Shown here: positions 23,024 to 31,974 of the stretch, one piece after another
How positions within the stretch are numbered: the first letter of the stretch is position 1
How the letters are laid out: each line of letters opens with the position of its first letter
Source: Bacillota bacterium
GTDB lineage: Bacteria > Bacillota > Clostridia > DSM-8532
Assembly: GCA_022702935.2 (NCBI GenBank)
Contig: JAKIML020000090.1
Span: forward strand, 1-47,933
Reading direction: 5' to 3'
DNA: 47,933 bases
The notes under the pieces: generated by a model
Told to the model about the DNA's origin: nothing
Seen by the model: only the letters and a program-made list of their open reading frames with translations
Databases searched by the model: none
Position numbers and translations under genes: made by a program

Positions 23024-24988
23024 ATGAACCAGACTTCTCTTGAAATTCTGGAATTTAACGAAATCAAGCGTATGCTGGAATCCTTTACCCTGTCGACCCT
23101 GGGAAGAAATCTGGCCGCTCAGATCGCACCTGAAACCGATGCCATGATCATTGACAATCGGCTGAACGAAACCTTAGAGGCCCGAAGGCTTCTGGATAAG
23201 GGCTCGGGTGTTCCTTTAAGCAGCCTCAACGGCATTGAAAAGATTATGGAGAGACTGGACAAAACATCGGCGCTCCAGCCTGAAGAGCTATGGACACTCA
23301 GGGACATGCTCACCGGCGCAGCACGCATGATACGCTATATGAGCGAAAGAATCATGATTGCGCCCACTGTTGCCGCCTATGCCTCTTCCATGTTCGATCT
23401 TTCGGATCTGGTAAGCGAGATTGAGCGATGTATCCTGGATAATCGGGTGGATGACAAGGCCTCGTCCGAGCTGTCACGGATCCGCAAGCGCATGGCCATT
23501 GTGGAGGATCGTATTGAAAGCAAACTTAACAGCATACTGCACTCCCCGGCCTATAAGGATATCCTTCAGGAGGCTGTGGTGAGCATTCGGGGCGGAAGCT
23601 ATGTCATCCCCATCAAGCGGGAGCATAAGCGGTCCATGGACGGAGCCGTCCTGGACGTTTCCTCCAGTGGCTCCACCGTTTTTGTTGAGCCATCGGCCAT
23701 CAGAGCCCTGAAATCCGAGCTGGACCTCTTAAAGGCCGAGGAAGAAAAAGAGGTGTTTAAAATCCTCTCTTACCTGACGGGGATGGCCGAGAGCTATAAA
23801 AAAGAGATTCTCATCAATATCCAGACCATGGCCCATTATGACTTTGTCTTTGCCAAGGCCAAGCTGGCCAACAGCATGCAGGCCGTCCGCCCCATGATTA
23901 ATTTGGATCACAGAATTGTCATTCGTGAGGGTCGGCATCCGCTGTTAGGTCAGAAAGCTGTTCCCCTGAACTTCGCCATAGGTGAGGACTACCGAGCCCT
24001 GGTCATAACCGGACCTAATACGGGCGGTAAAACGGTGGTGCTGAAAACTGTAGGTCTATTCTCCATCATGGCCCAGTCAGGACTCCATGTCCCTGCTGCA
24101 GAGGGCACTGAGTTGGGGATATTCACCGATGTGCTGGCCGATATTGGGGATGGGCAGAGCATCCAACAGTCCTTGAGTACCTTCTCCTCCCATATCCGCA
24201 ACATCATTGGGATTTTGGAATGCGCTGGGCCAGACACCCTGGTCATTATGGACGAGTTGGGAACGGGAACCGACCCGGCCGAGGGCATGGGTCTGGCCGT
24301 TGCGGTCATGGAAAGGCTCTATACCAAGGGCTGTATTATGATATGCACCACCCACTACAGCGAGATCAAGGAATTCGCCAGAATTACTCCCGGTTTCAAA
24401 AACGGATGCATGCTCTTTGACGTAAAGACCCTTCTTCCCCTGTATCGTCTGAGCATTGGTATTCCGGGTGAAAGCAATGCCTTTCTCATCTCACTGAGGC
24501 TTGGTATGGACCCGCAAATCATCCAAAGGGCGCATTACATCACCTATAAGGAACATAAACCCTATGAGCGCCCTGTTGTTACTACCGAAGAAAATAAGCC
24601 CCAGCCCCTGATGAATGAGGACATCATACGCACCCATGAGACCAATAAGGCCCAGACCCAAAGAAGGCTGGAGGCCAGGAAAAAAGCAGAGAAACAACGC
24701 ATTGAATCTCCCTATAAGGTGGGCGACTGTGTCTTTATTACCAGCATGAACCGAACCGGCATAGTCTGTGAACCCGAAAACGCCAAGGGTGAAATCGGCG
24801 TTATGGTGATGAAAAAACGGCTGATGGTCAGCAAGAAACGCATTCGGCCCTTTATTGACGGCAAGGACCTCTATCCCGAGGACTATGATCTGGACATTGT
24901 TCTTGAAAGCAAGGAGGACAGAAAAAAGAAGCATCTCATGCAAAAACGCCATGTGGAAGGGCTCACACTGGAGCATAGGAAAGGATGA
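23024..24988 (+). CDS. MutS2-like ATPase lacking the Smr nuclease domain
   Basis: 654 residues. The start is the ATG behind GAGGAGGAA; the frame is open 41 codons upstream but that part runs through a terminator hairpin. Order: MutS2-type N-terminus (LEILEFNEIKRMLE), core helices and clamp (~120-310, with SSGSTVFVEPSA), then the ATPase with Walker A GPNTGGKT (330-337) and Walker B MDELGTGTDPAEG (D410-E411), and a Lys/Arg-rich C-terminal region (~520-654). MutS2 is normally ~780 residues with a C-terminal Smr domain, absent here. MutS2 proteins suppress recombination or split collided ribosomes; this short form may do neither in the same way. Followed within 5 bases by an ABC transporter gene. 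Confidence 0.88.
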   Translation: MNQTSLEILEFNEIKRMLESFTLSTLGRNLAAQIAPETDAMIIDNRLNETLEARRLLDKGSGVPLSSLNGIEKIMERLDKTSALQPEELWTLRDMLTGAARMIRYMSERIMIAPTVAAYASSMFDLSDLVSEIERCILDNRVDDKASSELSRIRKRMAIVEDRIESKLNSILHSPAYKDILQEAVVSIRGGSYVIPIKREHKRSMDGAVLDVSSSGSTVFVEPSAIRALKSELDLLKAEEEKEVFKILSYLTGMAESYKKEILINIQTMAHYDFVFAKAKLANSMQAVRPMINLDHRIVIREGRHPLLGQKAVPLNFAIGEDYRALVITGPNTGGKTVVLKTVGLFSIMAQSGLHVPAAEGTELGIFTDVLADIGDGQSIQQSLSTFSSHIRNIIGILECAGPDTLVIMDELGTGTDPAEGMGLAVAVMERLYTKGCIMICTTHYSEIKEFARITPGFKNGCMLFDVKTLLPLYRLSIGIPGESNAFLISLRLGMDPQIIQRAHYITYKEHKPYERPVVTTEENKPQPLMNEDIIRTHETNKAQTQRRLEARKKAEKQRIESPYKVGDCVFITSMNRTGIVCEPENAKGEIGVMVMKKRLMVSKKRIRPFIDGKDLYPEDYDLDIVLESKEDRKKKHLMQKRHVEGLTLEHRKG

Positions 24989-24993
24989 AATGA

Positions 24994-25986
24994 ATGAATA
25001 CAGTGATTCAAACCAAAGGCCTTACCAAGGTATTTAAAAGAGTTGAGAAAGAGGATGGCTTGAAAGGCACGTTAAAAGCTCTCTTCAAAAGAGTTATTGT
25101 CGAGAAGACCGCCCTGGACCATTTCGATTTCCAGGTTGAGCAGGGAGAGCTCCTAGGTCTCATTGGCCCCAATGGAGCTGGCAAGACCACACTGGTTAAG
25201 CTCCTTTGCGGTATTATTCAGCCCTCTGCCGGAGAAGCTCAGGTTCTGGGCTTCACCCCCGGCAAGCTCAAGGATGGATTCAGAAGGAGCTATGCGGTGG
25301 TCATGGGCCAAAAAAGCCAGCTCTGGTGGGACCTCCCTGCCTCGGACACCTTCCTTCTTAATAAAGAGATCTATGGCATACCGGATGACATTTATAAACA
25401 GAATATCGCTTATTTCAGTGACATCTTCGGGGTCAGGGACCTTCTATCGGTTCCTGTCCGGAATCTGTCCCTGGGAGAGCGCATGAAGATGGAGCTCATG
25501 GCCGCCCTTTTGCATAACCCAAAGATTCTTTTTCTGGATGAGCCCACCATAGGATTGGATGCCATTGCCCAAAAGCAAATCCGCCTCTTTCTGAAAGAGG
25601 TCAATGAAACTAAGGGCGTCACCATTATGCTGACCAGCCACTACATGGAGGATATCAAGCATTTATGCAAGCGTACCGTGGTCATCAACGGCGGTAAAAA
25701 GGTCTATGATGGGAATCTGGATGCGCTTTTGAGCAGCTTCCAGGAGCATCGGATAATAACCGTCAGCTTTGAATGTGAATGCCAGCCGCAGCTTGATCTG
25801 CCTGTGGAATGGCTGGAGAAAAGTCCTCTCAAATCGGTTTTGATGGTGAGAAGGGAGCTTGTCAAGCCGGTGATCCAAAGTCTGCTCACCCACTATGAAG
25901 TCAACGACATCAGAATCGAGGAGGAGGATATTGGCGGTGTCATTGAGCGGATTTATACGGCGGGAAAGGAGGGAATCCCCTTATGA
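24994..25986 (+). CDS. ABC-2 exporter ATP-binding protein
   Basis: A 330-residue ATPase: Walker A GPNGAGKTT (58-66), signature LSLGERMKMEL, Walker B ILFLDEPTIGLD, switch TSHYMED. The insertion before the Walker A (VEKTALDHFDFQV, with KRVEKEDGLKGTLKALFKR ahead) and the C-terminal ~80 residues place it with ATPases that pair with ABC2_membrane_6 (DUF990) permeases. It begins 5 bases after the MutS2-like stop and its end overlaps the first permease start (25983-25986), so the four genes read as one operon. Substrate unknown. Confidence 0.92.
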   Translation: MNTVIQTKGLTKVFKRVEKEDGLKGTLKALFKRVIVEKTALDHFDFQVEQGELLGLIGPNGAGKTTLVKLLCGIIQPSAGEAQVLGFTPGKLKDGFRRSYAVVMGQKSQLWWDLPASDTFLLNKEIYGIPDDIYKQNIAYFSDIFGVRDLLSVPVRNLSLGERMKMELMAALLHNPKILFLDEPTIGLDAIAQKQIRLFLKEVNETKGVTIMLTSHYMEDIKHLCKRTVVINGGKKVYDGNLDALLSSFQEHRIITVSFECECQPQLDLPVEWLEKSPLKSVLMVRRELVKPVIQSLLTHYEVNDIRIEEEDIGGVIERIYTAGKEGIPL

Positions 25987-26777
25987 GAAAGTATCTGGAG
26001 GTAGGCAAAATCAGCGTAAAGTCTCAGATAACCTACCGTTTCGACGTTCTTATTGGATGCTTCATGCCCTTTATCAGGGTTTTTCTGGCCTATTTTCTAT
26101 GGCGTACCCTCTTTACAGACAAGACCGAAATGGGCGGCATGACCTTCCCCATGATGCTCACCTACTATATTGTCTGTGCCTTTATCCAAAGGCTTGAGCA
26201 GTCAAATGGTCTGGTCTGGGAATTTGCCGGTGAGATTCGTGAGGGACGCTTTACCAAGTATCTGGTCAAGCCGGTCAGCCCCCTGGGTCATTTTGTCTTC
26301 ACCAGCCTGGGCAAGACCCTCTATCACCTTGTCTTTACCGTACTGGCTGTGGGCTGTGTCATCTTGATTTTCAAGGGGCAGTTCGTGGGCCCCGCCTCGG
26401 CGGGCAGCCTTATCTTAGCCCTGTTGATCGCCTTCCTGGGGCTTCTGGTGATGATTCTTCTCAACTACCTGACCGCGCTATTGGCATTTAAGTTTACTGA
26501 CATTACCGGCTGGCATCTTCTAAATGGAAACGTGGTGGACTTTCTCTCCGGTGCCCTGCTTCCTCTCTCCCTGCTTCCTGATTGGATGCAAGGCGTCATG
26601 CGGTATTTTCCCTTCTACTACATGCAGTTCCTTCCGGCCAGCCTATACCTGGGCCTGAGAACTCAGGAAGCCTTTTTCGGCCTTCTGGTCATGGTAATCT
26701 GGATCATCGTCCTTTGGGGGCTTGCCGAATTCCTCTACCATCGTTTCAGACGTTTATACGAGGAGGTGGGCGCATGA
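25983..26777 (+). CDS. ABC-2 type permease, first subunit (DUF990-like)
   Basis: 264 residues with about six membrane helices. The motif EIREGRFTKYLVKPVSPLGH in the cytoplasmic loop is characteristic of the ABC2_membrane_6 family. It starts within the ATPase gene's end and overlaps the second permease (ATGA, 26774-26777). With the next protein it forms the membrane channel of a three-component exporter. Confidence 0.88.
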   Translation: MRKYLEVGKISVKSQITYRFDVLIGCFMPFIRVFLAYFLWRTLFTDKTEMGGMTFPMMLTYYIVCAFIQRLEQSNGLVWEFAGEIREGRFTKYLVKPVSPLGHFVFTSLGKTLYHLVFTVLAVGCVILIFKGQFVGPASAGSLILALLIAFLGLLVMILLNYLTALLAFKFTDITGWHLLNGNVVDFLSGALLPLSLLPDWMQGVMRYFPFYYMQFLPASLYLGLRTQEAFFGLLVMVIWIIVLWGLAEFLYHRFRRLYEEVGA

Positions 26778-27583
26778 AAGGGATTTCTATCCTGCGTCGA
26801 TATCTAGGAATCTTTATTCGATTATTTAAATTCAGGCTCTCCAACCAGATGATTTATCGCGCCAGCTTCTGGACAGTCTTCATTGTGGATGTGTCCATGT
26901 TTCTCATTCAGCTTGCCGTATTCTCCACCCTGTTTTTGAATGTGGACACCATCAATGGCTGGAACAAATATCAGATGATCTTTTTTGTGGGAACCTTCAA
27001 TATCATTGATTCTATCAATATGTCCCTGTTCTTCTTTGGGATTACCAGTATCCCCTATAAGATCCGTGAGGGCAAGCTGGACATTTATCTGACCAGACCC
27101 GTCAATACACTGTTCTGGCTTTCTCTGGAGAATATTGATGTAAGCTCAACCATAGTCATTATCCCCGGTGTCATCATGGTGAGCTATGCAACCGCAAAAC
27201 TGGGTATTACATTGACCTTTGGAAAGGTGGCGGGGTATTTGCTGCTGCTTATCCTTATGCTTCTTTTATTCTATAGCTTGATGCTCATTATCCGCACCCT
27301 GTCCTTCTGGTTTATCAAAACCGATGCTTTGAACGATCTGGAAGGCGAGATGATTGGTTTCAGCTTCCGTGTACCCGGCATTGTTTTTACGGGCGTATCC
27401 AAGCTGGTGCTCTATGTGCTCCTGCCCTACGCCCTCCTGGCCACCCTGCCCACCCAGTACTTTACCACCAGCTTTTCCCTGGGGCACTGGGCTCTGGCTC
27501 TGGGCGTAACTTCTGCCTTTGTCCTAATCTCACAGTGGCTTTGGCGGCTGGGCCTCAAGAACTATACCAGTGCCAGCAGCTAG
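26774..27583 (+). CDS. ABC-2 type permease, second subunit (DUF990-like)
   Basis: 269 residues, about six helices. KIREGKLDIYLTRPVNTLFWL is the paralogous counterpart of the loop motif in the preceding permease. I place the start at the coupled ATG (26774); the longer open frame upstream lies inside the first permease gene. Likely last gene of the MutS2-like/ABC operon. I see no clear intrinsic terminator in the 119 bases after it. Confidence 0.88.
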   Translation: MKGISILRRYLGIFIRLFKFRLSNQMIYRASFWTVFIVDVSMFLIQLAVFSTLFLNVDTINGWNKYQMIFFVGTFNIIDSINMSLFFFGITSIPYKIREGKLDIYLTRPVNTLFWLSLENIDVSSTIVIIPGVIMVSYATAKLGITLTFGKVAGYLLLLILMLLLFYSLMLIIRTLSFWFIKTDALNDLEGEMIGFSFRVPGIVFTGVSKLVLYVLLPYALLATLPTQYFTTSFSLGHWALALGVTSAFVLISQWLWRLGLKNYTSASS

Positions 27584-27633
27584 GCCTTGTACCGGGTTAA
27601 TGAACGCCTGCAATGTGGGGTCAAAGGCTTTTC

Positions 27634-27662
27634 TTGCCTCATGGGGCACTTTCCGGTATAAT
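27634..27662 (+). promoter_or_regulatory. Candidate promoter for the downstream small membrane protein
   Basis: TTGCCT (27634-27639), 17-base spacer, perfect TATAAT (27657-27662), 41 bases ahead of the next start codon. Confidence 0.6.
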
Positions 27663-27702
27663 ATAATGAAAAATGTCAAATATTGCATTCTGGAGGGGCC
27701 CT

Positions 27703-28281
27703 ATGAAACGCTTTTTTAAGCTATTGATAGCCATAACCCTGCTGCTTGCCCTTGTAACCGGTACACTATCCTATGGGGATGTAGGAAATCACAATTCCTT
27801 TGATTTCGATTCGGATTTTGACATTGATGTGGATTCGGGCTCCGGCGATTTGGCATCCCTATTGCAGTTTCTCGTTATTTTTTTCAGAAGTCCCTGGTAT
27901 ATAAAGCTCATCGTCATCATTGCCATTGTTTTGCTTATAAAAGCCCAGTCCTCAAAGGAAATAAAGCTTCTTAAGAAATATGTTCAATGTGACAAGAGCT
28001 TTCTCAAAGGCCTTGACACCACTGAGGACGCGCTTAAGGAAATGGCTAAGGCCAAGTATACAAACCAGCTTAACGGAAAGCCTAAGCCTTTGGACATAGA
28101 GATTGCCCGCTTTGAACAGGACGAAAACTACCACAGGATAACCTTCCTGTTCAAACTCCAGGGAACCGCCCGAAGCAACTATCGTTACGCGCTCATGCTC
28201 CTGGCTCACCCGGCCATTATGGGCGGAAGCTATGATTATGAAAGCTTCAATGTCTTAAGCTTTCAAGAGATTAAGAAGTAA
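27703..28281 (+). CDS. Hypothetical membrane protein with Asp/Ser-rich linker
   Basis: 192 residues, start chosen at the ATG after GGAGGGGCCCT. It begins with a signal-type helix (KRFFKLLIAITLLLALVTG), then a strikingly acidic repeat-like stretch (DFDSDFDIDVDSGSGD), a second helix (SPWYIKLIVIIAIVLLI) and a ~115-residue cytoplasmic domain. The layout recalls Firmicute Tim44-like proteins, in which an acidic linker and an SPWY-type helix precede the Tim44 fold, but the C-terminal part is shorter and I do not recognise the fold with confidence. Its last 27 bases overlap the end of the convergent permease gene. Function unknown. Confidence 0.8.
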   Translation: MKRFFKLLIAITLLLALVTGTLSYGDVGNHNSFDFDSDFDIDVDSGSGDLASLLQFLVIFFRSPWYIKLIVIIAIVLLIKAQSSKEIKLLKKYVQCDKSFLKGLDTTEDALKEMAKAKYTNQLNGKPKPLDIEIARFEQDENYHRITFLFKLQGTARSNYRYALMLLAHPAIMGGSYDYESFNVLSFQEIKK

Positions 28282-29394
28282 CAGGGCGGCTGCGCCCAGC
28301 AGAATCAGAAAAATGACATTAAAGACAGTAAATACCTTGAAAAACCTGCCCGATAGCTTGGGATGGGCCTTGGTATAGAGTTTATAAGATATGACACTGG
28401 CCAGTGAAGCAATGAGGGTGCCCATCCCCCCTACATTAACTCCCAGCAGTAATTCCCTGTAATTGTCGGTGAAGCCCGATAGAAGAACGGCTGCGGGTAC
28501 ATTGCTGATAATCTGGCTGGTCAGCACCGATATAGCAAATTCGCTTCTGTTAAGAAGCTGGGATAGAAAGTCCCTGACATACTCAATTTTTGAGATATTC
28601 CCAACGAAAATAAAGAATCCAATAAAGGTAACCAGCAGGGAATAATCCACCTGGCCAAACAGCCGCCGGTCCATGATGAGGACAAAGAAGGTGACAATGA
28701 TTCCTGCCCAAAGATAAGGAATGACCTTGAAAACCGCTAAAACCGATATTGCAAAGAGCAGGCAATACACAAAGAAGCGCTTTCTGTCCATGGCGTAGGA
28801 CGTCATGTTCTCCATGGCCGGTAAGGGCTTTTTTTCAATCAATAAGGTAGAAAGAACCAACAGAATTCCTCCCAGGGCCACAATGGGCGTCATGAGCAGC
28901 AGAAACTGGGATAAGCCCAAACCATACCGGGAAAAGAGATAAAGGTTCTGCGGGTTGCCCATGGGTGTCAGGCTGCTTCCAATATTGGCAGCAATGGTTT
29001 GCAGGACAATGATGAGAATGGCATAACGGCTTTCATTGACCTTCTCAAGCACAATCAGGGTAAAAGGTACCAAGGTGATAAGGGCCACATCATTGGTCAT
29101 AAACATGGCCAGCACATAAGTCAGAAGAATGATGCCCAGGGCAAGCTGCCGGATATGGCGGCTCTTTTGGGCCACCCACTCTGCAGCCAGTTCAAAGGCC
29201 TTCACCTTCTTAAAGCCTGCCACAACCACCATGAGACAAAATAAGCACAGTAGAACATCTTCATCGATATATTCCAGGTACGCCCTGGAGGGTGGCACAA
29301 AAAAGGCCGAGATAATGGCCATCACACAGGCCGCCACCATGACCAGTTCGTTTTTAAGCCAATTTAAAACCTTCCTCATACTTGCTGCTTCCAT
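28255..29394 (-). CDS. ArsB/NhaD-superfamily (ion transporter) permease
   Basis: About 379 residues and ten or more helices. TNDVALITLVPFTLIVLE and NIGSSLTPMGNPQNLYLF are the two conserved re-entrant motifs of the SLC13/ArsB/CitMHS fold; the inverted-repeat partner SNVPAAVLLSGF follows near 300. Substrate could be arsenite, Na+/H+ or a dicarboxylate; no arsR or arsC stands nearby, so arsenic is not supported. The start is placed at the ATG after AGAGG; the frame is open 16 codons further. It lies where rpoB would normally be, behind the rplL terminator. Confidence 0.82.
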   Translation of the reverse strand: MEAASMRKVLNWLKNELVMVAACVMAIISAFFVPPSRAYLEYIDEDVLLCLFCLMVVVAGFKKVKAFELAAEWVAQKSRHIRQLALGIILLTYVLAMFMTNDVALITLVPFTLIVLEKVNESRYAILIIVLQTIAANIGSSLTPMGNPQNLYLFSRYGLGLSQFLLLMTPIVALGGILLVLSTLLIEKKPLPAMENMTSYAMDRKRFFVYCLLFAISVLAVFKVIPYLWAGIIVTFFVLIMDRRLFGQVDYSLLVTFIGFFIFVGNISKIEYVRDFLSQLLNRSEFAISVLTSQIISNVPAAVLLSGFTDNYRELLLGVNVGGMGTLIASLASVISYKLYTKAHPKLSGRFFKVFTVFNVIFLILLGAAALLLLNLLKA

Positions 29395-29443
29395 GAAAAC
29401 CTCTGTTAACCAATGTCTAATAGGAAATTCGGATAAATTCACG

Positions 29444-29473
29444 AAAAAAAGAGAGCCATCGGCTCTCTTTTTT
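29444..29473 (-). terminator. Terminator of the ribosomal protein operon after rplL
   Basis: 8-bp perfect stem AGAGAGCC/GGCTCTCT (29450-29457, 29461-29468), 3-base loop, seven T in the minus direction. It lies 23 bases past the rplL stop. The T-run on the plus side makes it potentially bidirectional. Its strength means rplL is the end of the transcript, with no rpoBC beyond. Confidence 0.85.
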
Positions 29474-29490
29474 CATTGCATAGCGCAATA

Positions 29491-29889
29491 TTACTTAATT
29501 TCAACAGTTGCGCCAACTTCCTTGAACTTAGCAGCAATGGCGTTAGCCTCTTCCTTGGATACGCCTTCCTTAATGGTGCTGGGAACGTTTTCGGTAACGT
29601 CCTTAGCTTCCTTGAGGCCCAGGTTGGTGAGCTCACGAACAACCTTGATAACCTTAATCTTTTCAGCACCGGCATCCTTAAGAACAACGGTGAACTCGGT
29701 CTGCTCTTCAGCAGGAGCAGCAGCGCCGCCTGCAGCAGCAGGACCAGCAGCAGCAACAGCTACAGGAGCTGCGGATACACCAAACTCTTCTTCAATAGCC
29801 TTTACAAGATCCTTGAGTTCAAGGATGGTTAAGGATTTGATCTCTTCAATAAACTTTGTGATCTTTTCACTCATTGTATTATCCTCCAT
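29491..29889 (-). CDS. rplL: 50S ribosomal protein L7/L12
   Basis: 132 residues. The N-terminal dimerisation helices ([20 protein letters not shown]) are followed by the Ala/Pro-rich hinge (about 38-60) and the globular factor-binding domain with [20 protein letters not shown] and [20 protein letters not shown]. It forms the stalk that recruits translation GTPases. It is 36 bases after rplJ and just before a strong terminator. Confidence 0.98.
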   Translation of the reverse strand: MEDNTMSEKITKFIEEIKSLTILELKDLVKAIEEEFGVSAAPVAVAAAGPAAAGGAAAPAEEQTEFTVVLKDAGAEKIKVIKVVRELTNLGLKEAKDVTENVPSTIKEGVSKEEANAIAAKFKEVGATVEIK

Positions 29890-29925
29890 TCAATCATTCT
29901 TCAATAATTTCACTTTTATATGGGA

Positions 29926-30432
29926 TTAAGCATTTTGTTCCTGTTCCTGCTTTTCTGCAATAGCATTAAGAGCAGCAGCAAGACCATAGAGCGGGCTCTG
30001 AAGGCTTCCAATGAACTTGGCAAGGAGTTCCTCTCTGGAAGGAGTGGATGCCAGTTCCTTAATAGCGTTGAGATCAACGATATTGCCTTCAACCACACCG
30101 GCCTTGATTTCAAGCTTGTCATATTCCTTGGCGTACTTTACAAGTACCTTGGAAGGAGCAACAGGATCTGCGCTGATAGCAATAGCGGTAGGACCTTCAA
30201 GATACTTCTCAAGCCCTTCCAAATTGCTTTCCTTTGCGGCAAAGTTGATGATAGAGTTCTTCATAACTTTATAATCAACGTTTGCTTCACGCAGTGCTTT
30301 TCTCAAAATAGTATCCTGTTCAACAGTCAGACCTCTGTAGTCAGTGAGGATGACGGATTTTGCTTCCTTCAACTTCTGAGCAAGCTCTTCAACCTGAGCC
30401 TTCTTTTGTTGGAGAAGTTTTTCGCTGGGCAT
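29926..30432 (-). CDS. rplJ: 50S ribosomal protein L10
   Basis: 168 residues: rRNA-binding N-terminal domain (KAKSVILTDYRGLTVEQDT... type, with LRKALREANVDYKVMKNS) and C-terminal helix for L7/L12 dimers (SLQSPLYGLAAALNAIAEK). Start ATG after GGAGGTG. The upstream leader contains the L10 autoregulatory structure. With rplL it forms the stalk complex that also acts as repressor in the family model. Confidence 0.97.
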   Translation of the reverse strand: MPSEKLLQQKKAQVEELAQKLKEAKSVILTDYRGLTVEQDTILRKALREANVDYKVMKNSIINFAAKESNLEGLEKYLEGPTAIAISADPVAPSKVLVKYAKEYDKLEIKAGVVEGNIVDLNAIKELASTPSREELLAKFIGSLQSPLYGLAAALNAIAEKQEQEQNA

Positions 30433-30465
30433 TAGTGCACCTCCTTAAGCGTAATAAAAGATATC

Positions 30466-30605
30466 AAAAAACCCTTTCATAATCCAACCATAGACTATGA
30501 AAGGGTTTTAATCGCCCATTCAGAGATTACCTCGGCAGGATGATTTACGTTACATCCGCAGTATTATTTACATACCCGGATTCCTGCTGTCTACAGTCAG
30601 ATGTT
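30466..30605 (-). promoter_or_regulatory. L10 ribosomal protein leader with attenuator
   Basis: On the minus strand, GTAGACAGCAGG near 30590 pairs with the segment CCTGCCGAGGTAA near 30535, the known core of Firmicute L10 leaders. A terminator follows: a 14-bp stem (30468-30481 with 30496-30509) and six T, ending about 34 bases before rplJ. In the established model L10-(L12) binds the leader and favours termination, setting the rplJL level relative to upstream rplK-rplA. Confidence 0.85.
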
Positions 30606-30645
30606 AAGTTTTCATACATGCGACATTTTATAATATCACAATGTA

Positions 30646-31341
30646 TTAGTCAAGAGCTTTCTGCTGGTTAATCTTGATACCGGGGCCCATAGTAGAGGTT
30701 ACGGTAACGCTCTTCAGATACTGACCCTTGGCAGCCGCAGGCTTAGCCTTAACAACAGCTTCGAGAAGGGTGTGGAAGTTATCATGGAGCTTCTGGGTTC
30801 CGAAGGAAACCTTACCGATGGGGCAGTGGATAATGTTGGTCTTATCCAGACGGTATTCAATCTTACCGGCCTTGATATCGGCAATAGCCTTAGCGATATC
30901 CATGGTAACAGTACCAGCCTTGGGGTTAGGCATTAAGCCCTTGGGACCGAGTACACGACCCAGACGACCTACAACACCCATCATATCGGGGGTTGCAACT
31001 ACCACGTCGAACTCGAACCAGTTTTCGTTCTGAATCTTGCTGATAAGATCCTCAGCGCCTACGTAATCAGCGCCATTCTGTTCAGCTTCGGTAGCCTTTT
31101 CGCCCTTGGCGAAGACCAGCACACGAACGGTTTTACCAGTACCGTGGGGCAGAACAACTGCGCCTCTTACCTGCTGGTCTGCGTGACGAGAGTCAACACC
31201 GAGCTTAATGTGTACTTCAACAGTCTCATCAAACTTAGCATGAGCCGTCTTCTGTACTAAATCTAAAGCTTCTGTCGGCTCATAGTATCTTGTTCTATCA
31301 ACAAGCTTGAGACACTCAAGATATTTCTTGCCTCTCTTCAT
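30646..31341 (-). CDS. rplA: 50S ribosomal protein L1
   Basis: 231 residues, full length. MKRGKKYLE start, [20 protein letters not shown] and [21 protein letters not shown] are the highly conserved L1 segments that contact 23S rRNA at the E-site stalk. It follows rplK by 129 bases, and L1 is a known translational autoregulator of rplK-rplA. Confidence 0.98.
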   Translation of the reverse strand: MKRGKKYLECLKLVDRTRYYEPTEALDLVQKTAHAKFDETVEVHIKLGVDSRHADQQVRGAVVLPHGTGKTVRVLVFAKGEKATEAEQNGADYVGAEDLISKIQNENWFEFDVVVATPDMMGVVGRLGRVLGPKGLMPNPKAGTVTMDIAKAIADIKAGKIEYRLDKTNIIHCPIGKVSFGTQKLHDNFHTLLEAVVKAKPAAAKGQYLKSVTVTSTMGPGIKINQQKALD

Positions 31342-31470
31342 TTCATTTCACTCCTTTAGTGGTAATAGTTAGCGGGAATTCTCCCTCCCACATGTGAAAA
31401 GCTTGAAGCATGCGCATTCATCCATGATTCAACTTTTCAGGGACTTAGAAACGCTTAAATAAACGTTTCC

Positions 31471-31896
31471 TTAGTCAACAACGACAACGCCCATGCTTCT
31501 GGCAGTACCAGCAATCATGCTCATTGCGGTTTCAATACTGCCGGCATTCAGGTCAGGCATTTTCATCTCAGCAATTTTTCTAATCTCATCCTTGGAGATC
31601 TTAGCTACCTTTTCCTTGTGGGGCTTTGCAGATCCGCTTTCGATCTTGCAAGCCTTCTTAATCAGGACGGCAGCGGGCGGAGTCTTTGTAATAAATGAGA
31701 ATGAACGGTCGCTGTAAACCGTAATAACGACCGGAATAACCAACCCAGCATCCTTTGCAGTTCTTTCATTGAACTCCTTACAGAATCCCATGATATTAAC
31801 GCCATGCTGGCCAAGGGCTGGTCCAACCGGTGGTGCAGGGGTTGCCTTACCTGCATTGAGCTGTAATTTGATATAGGCAGCAACTTTCTTTGCCAT
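31471..31896 (-). CDS. rplK: 50S ribosomal protein L11
   Basis: 141 residues. [20 protein letters not shown] is the universal N-terminal motif, and [14 protein letters not shown] ends the rRNA-binding C-terminal domain. It forms the GTPase-associated centre with 23S rRNA. A hairpin-like repeat (GAAACG/CGTTTC) follows the stop; it lacks a T-run. Confidence 0.98.
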   Translation of the reverse strand: MAKKVAAYIKLQLNAGKATPAPPVGPALGQHGVNIMGFCKEFNERTAKDAGLVIPVVITVYSDRSFSFITKTPPAAVLIKKACKIESGSAKPHKEKVAKISKDEIRKIAEMKMPDLNAGSIETAMSMIAGTARSMGVVVVD

Positions 31897-31974
31897 GTTT
31901 AGTCCACCTCCCAGTTTTCTTGCCTGAAATATCAGGTTTATAATCCATAGCCGAAGCTAAAGAATTATCAATGA

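Noticed and set aside
31440-31475. Inverted repeat GAAACG/CGTTTC after rplK
   Set aside because: No T-run on either side and short stem; rplA follows in the same operon, so it is not called a terminator.
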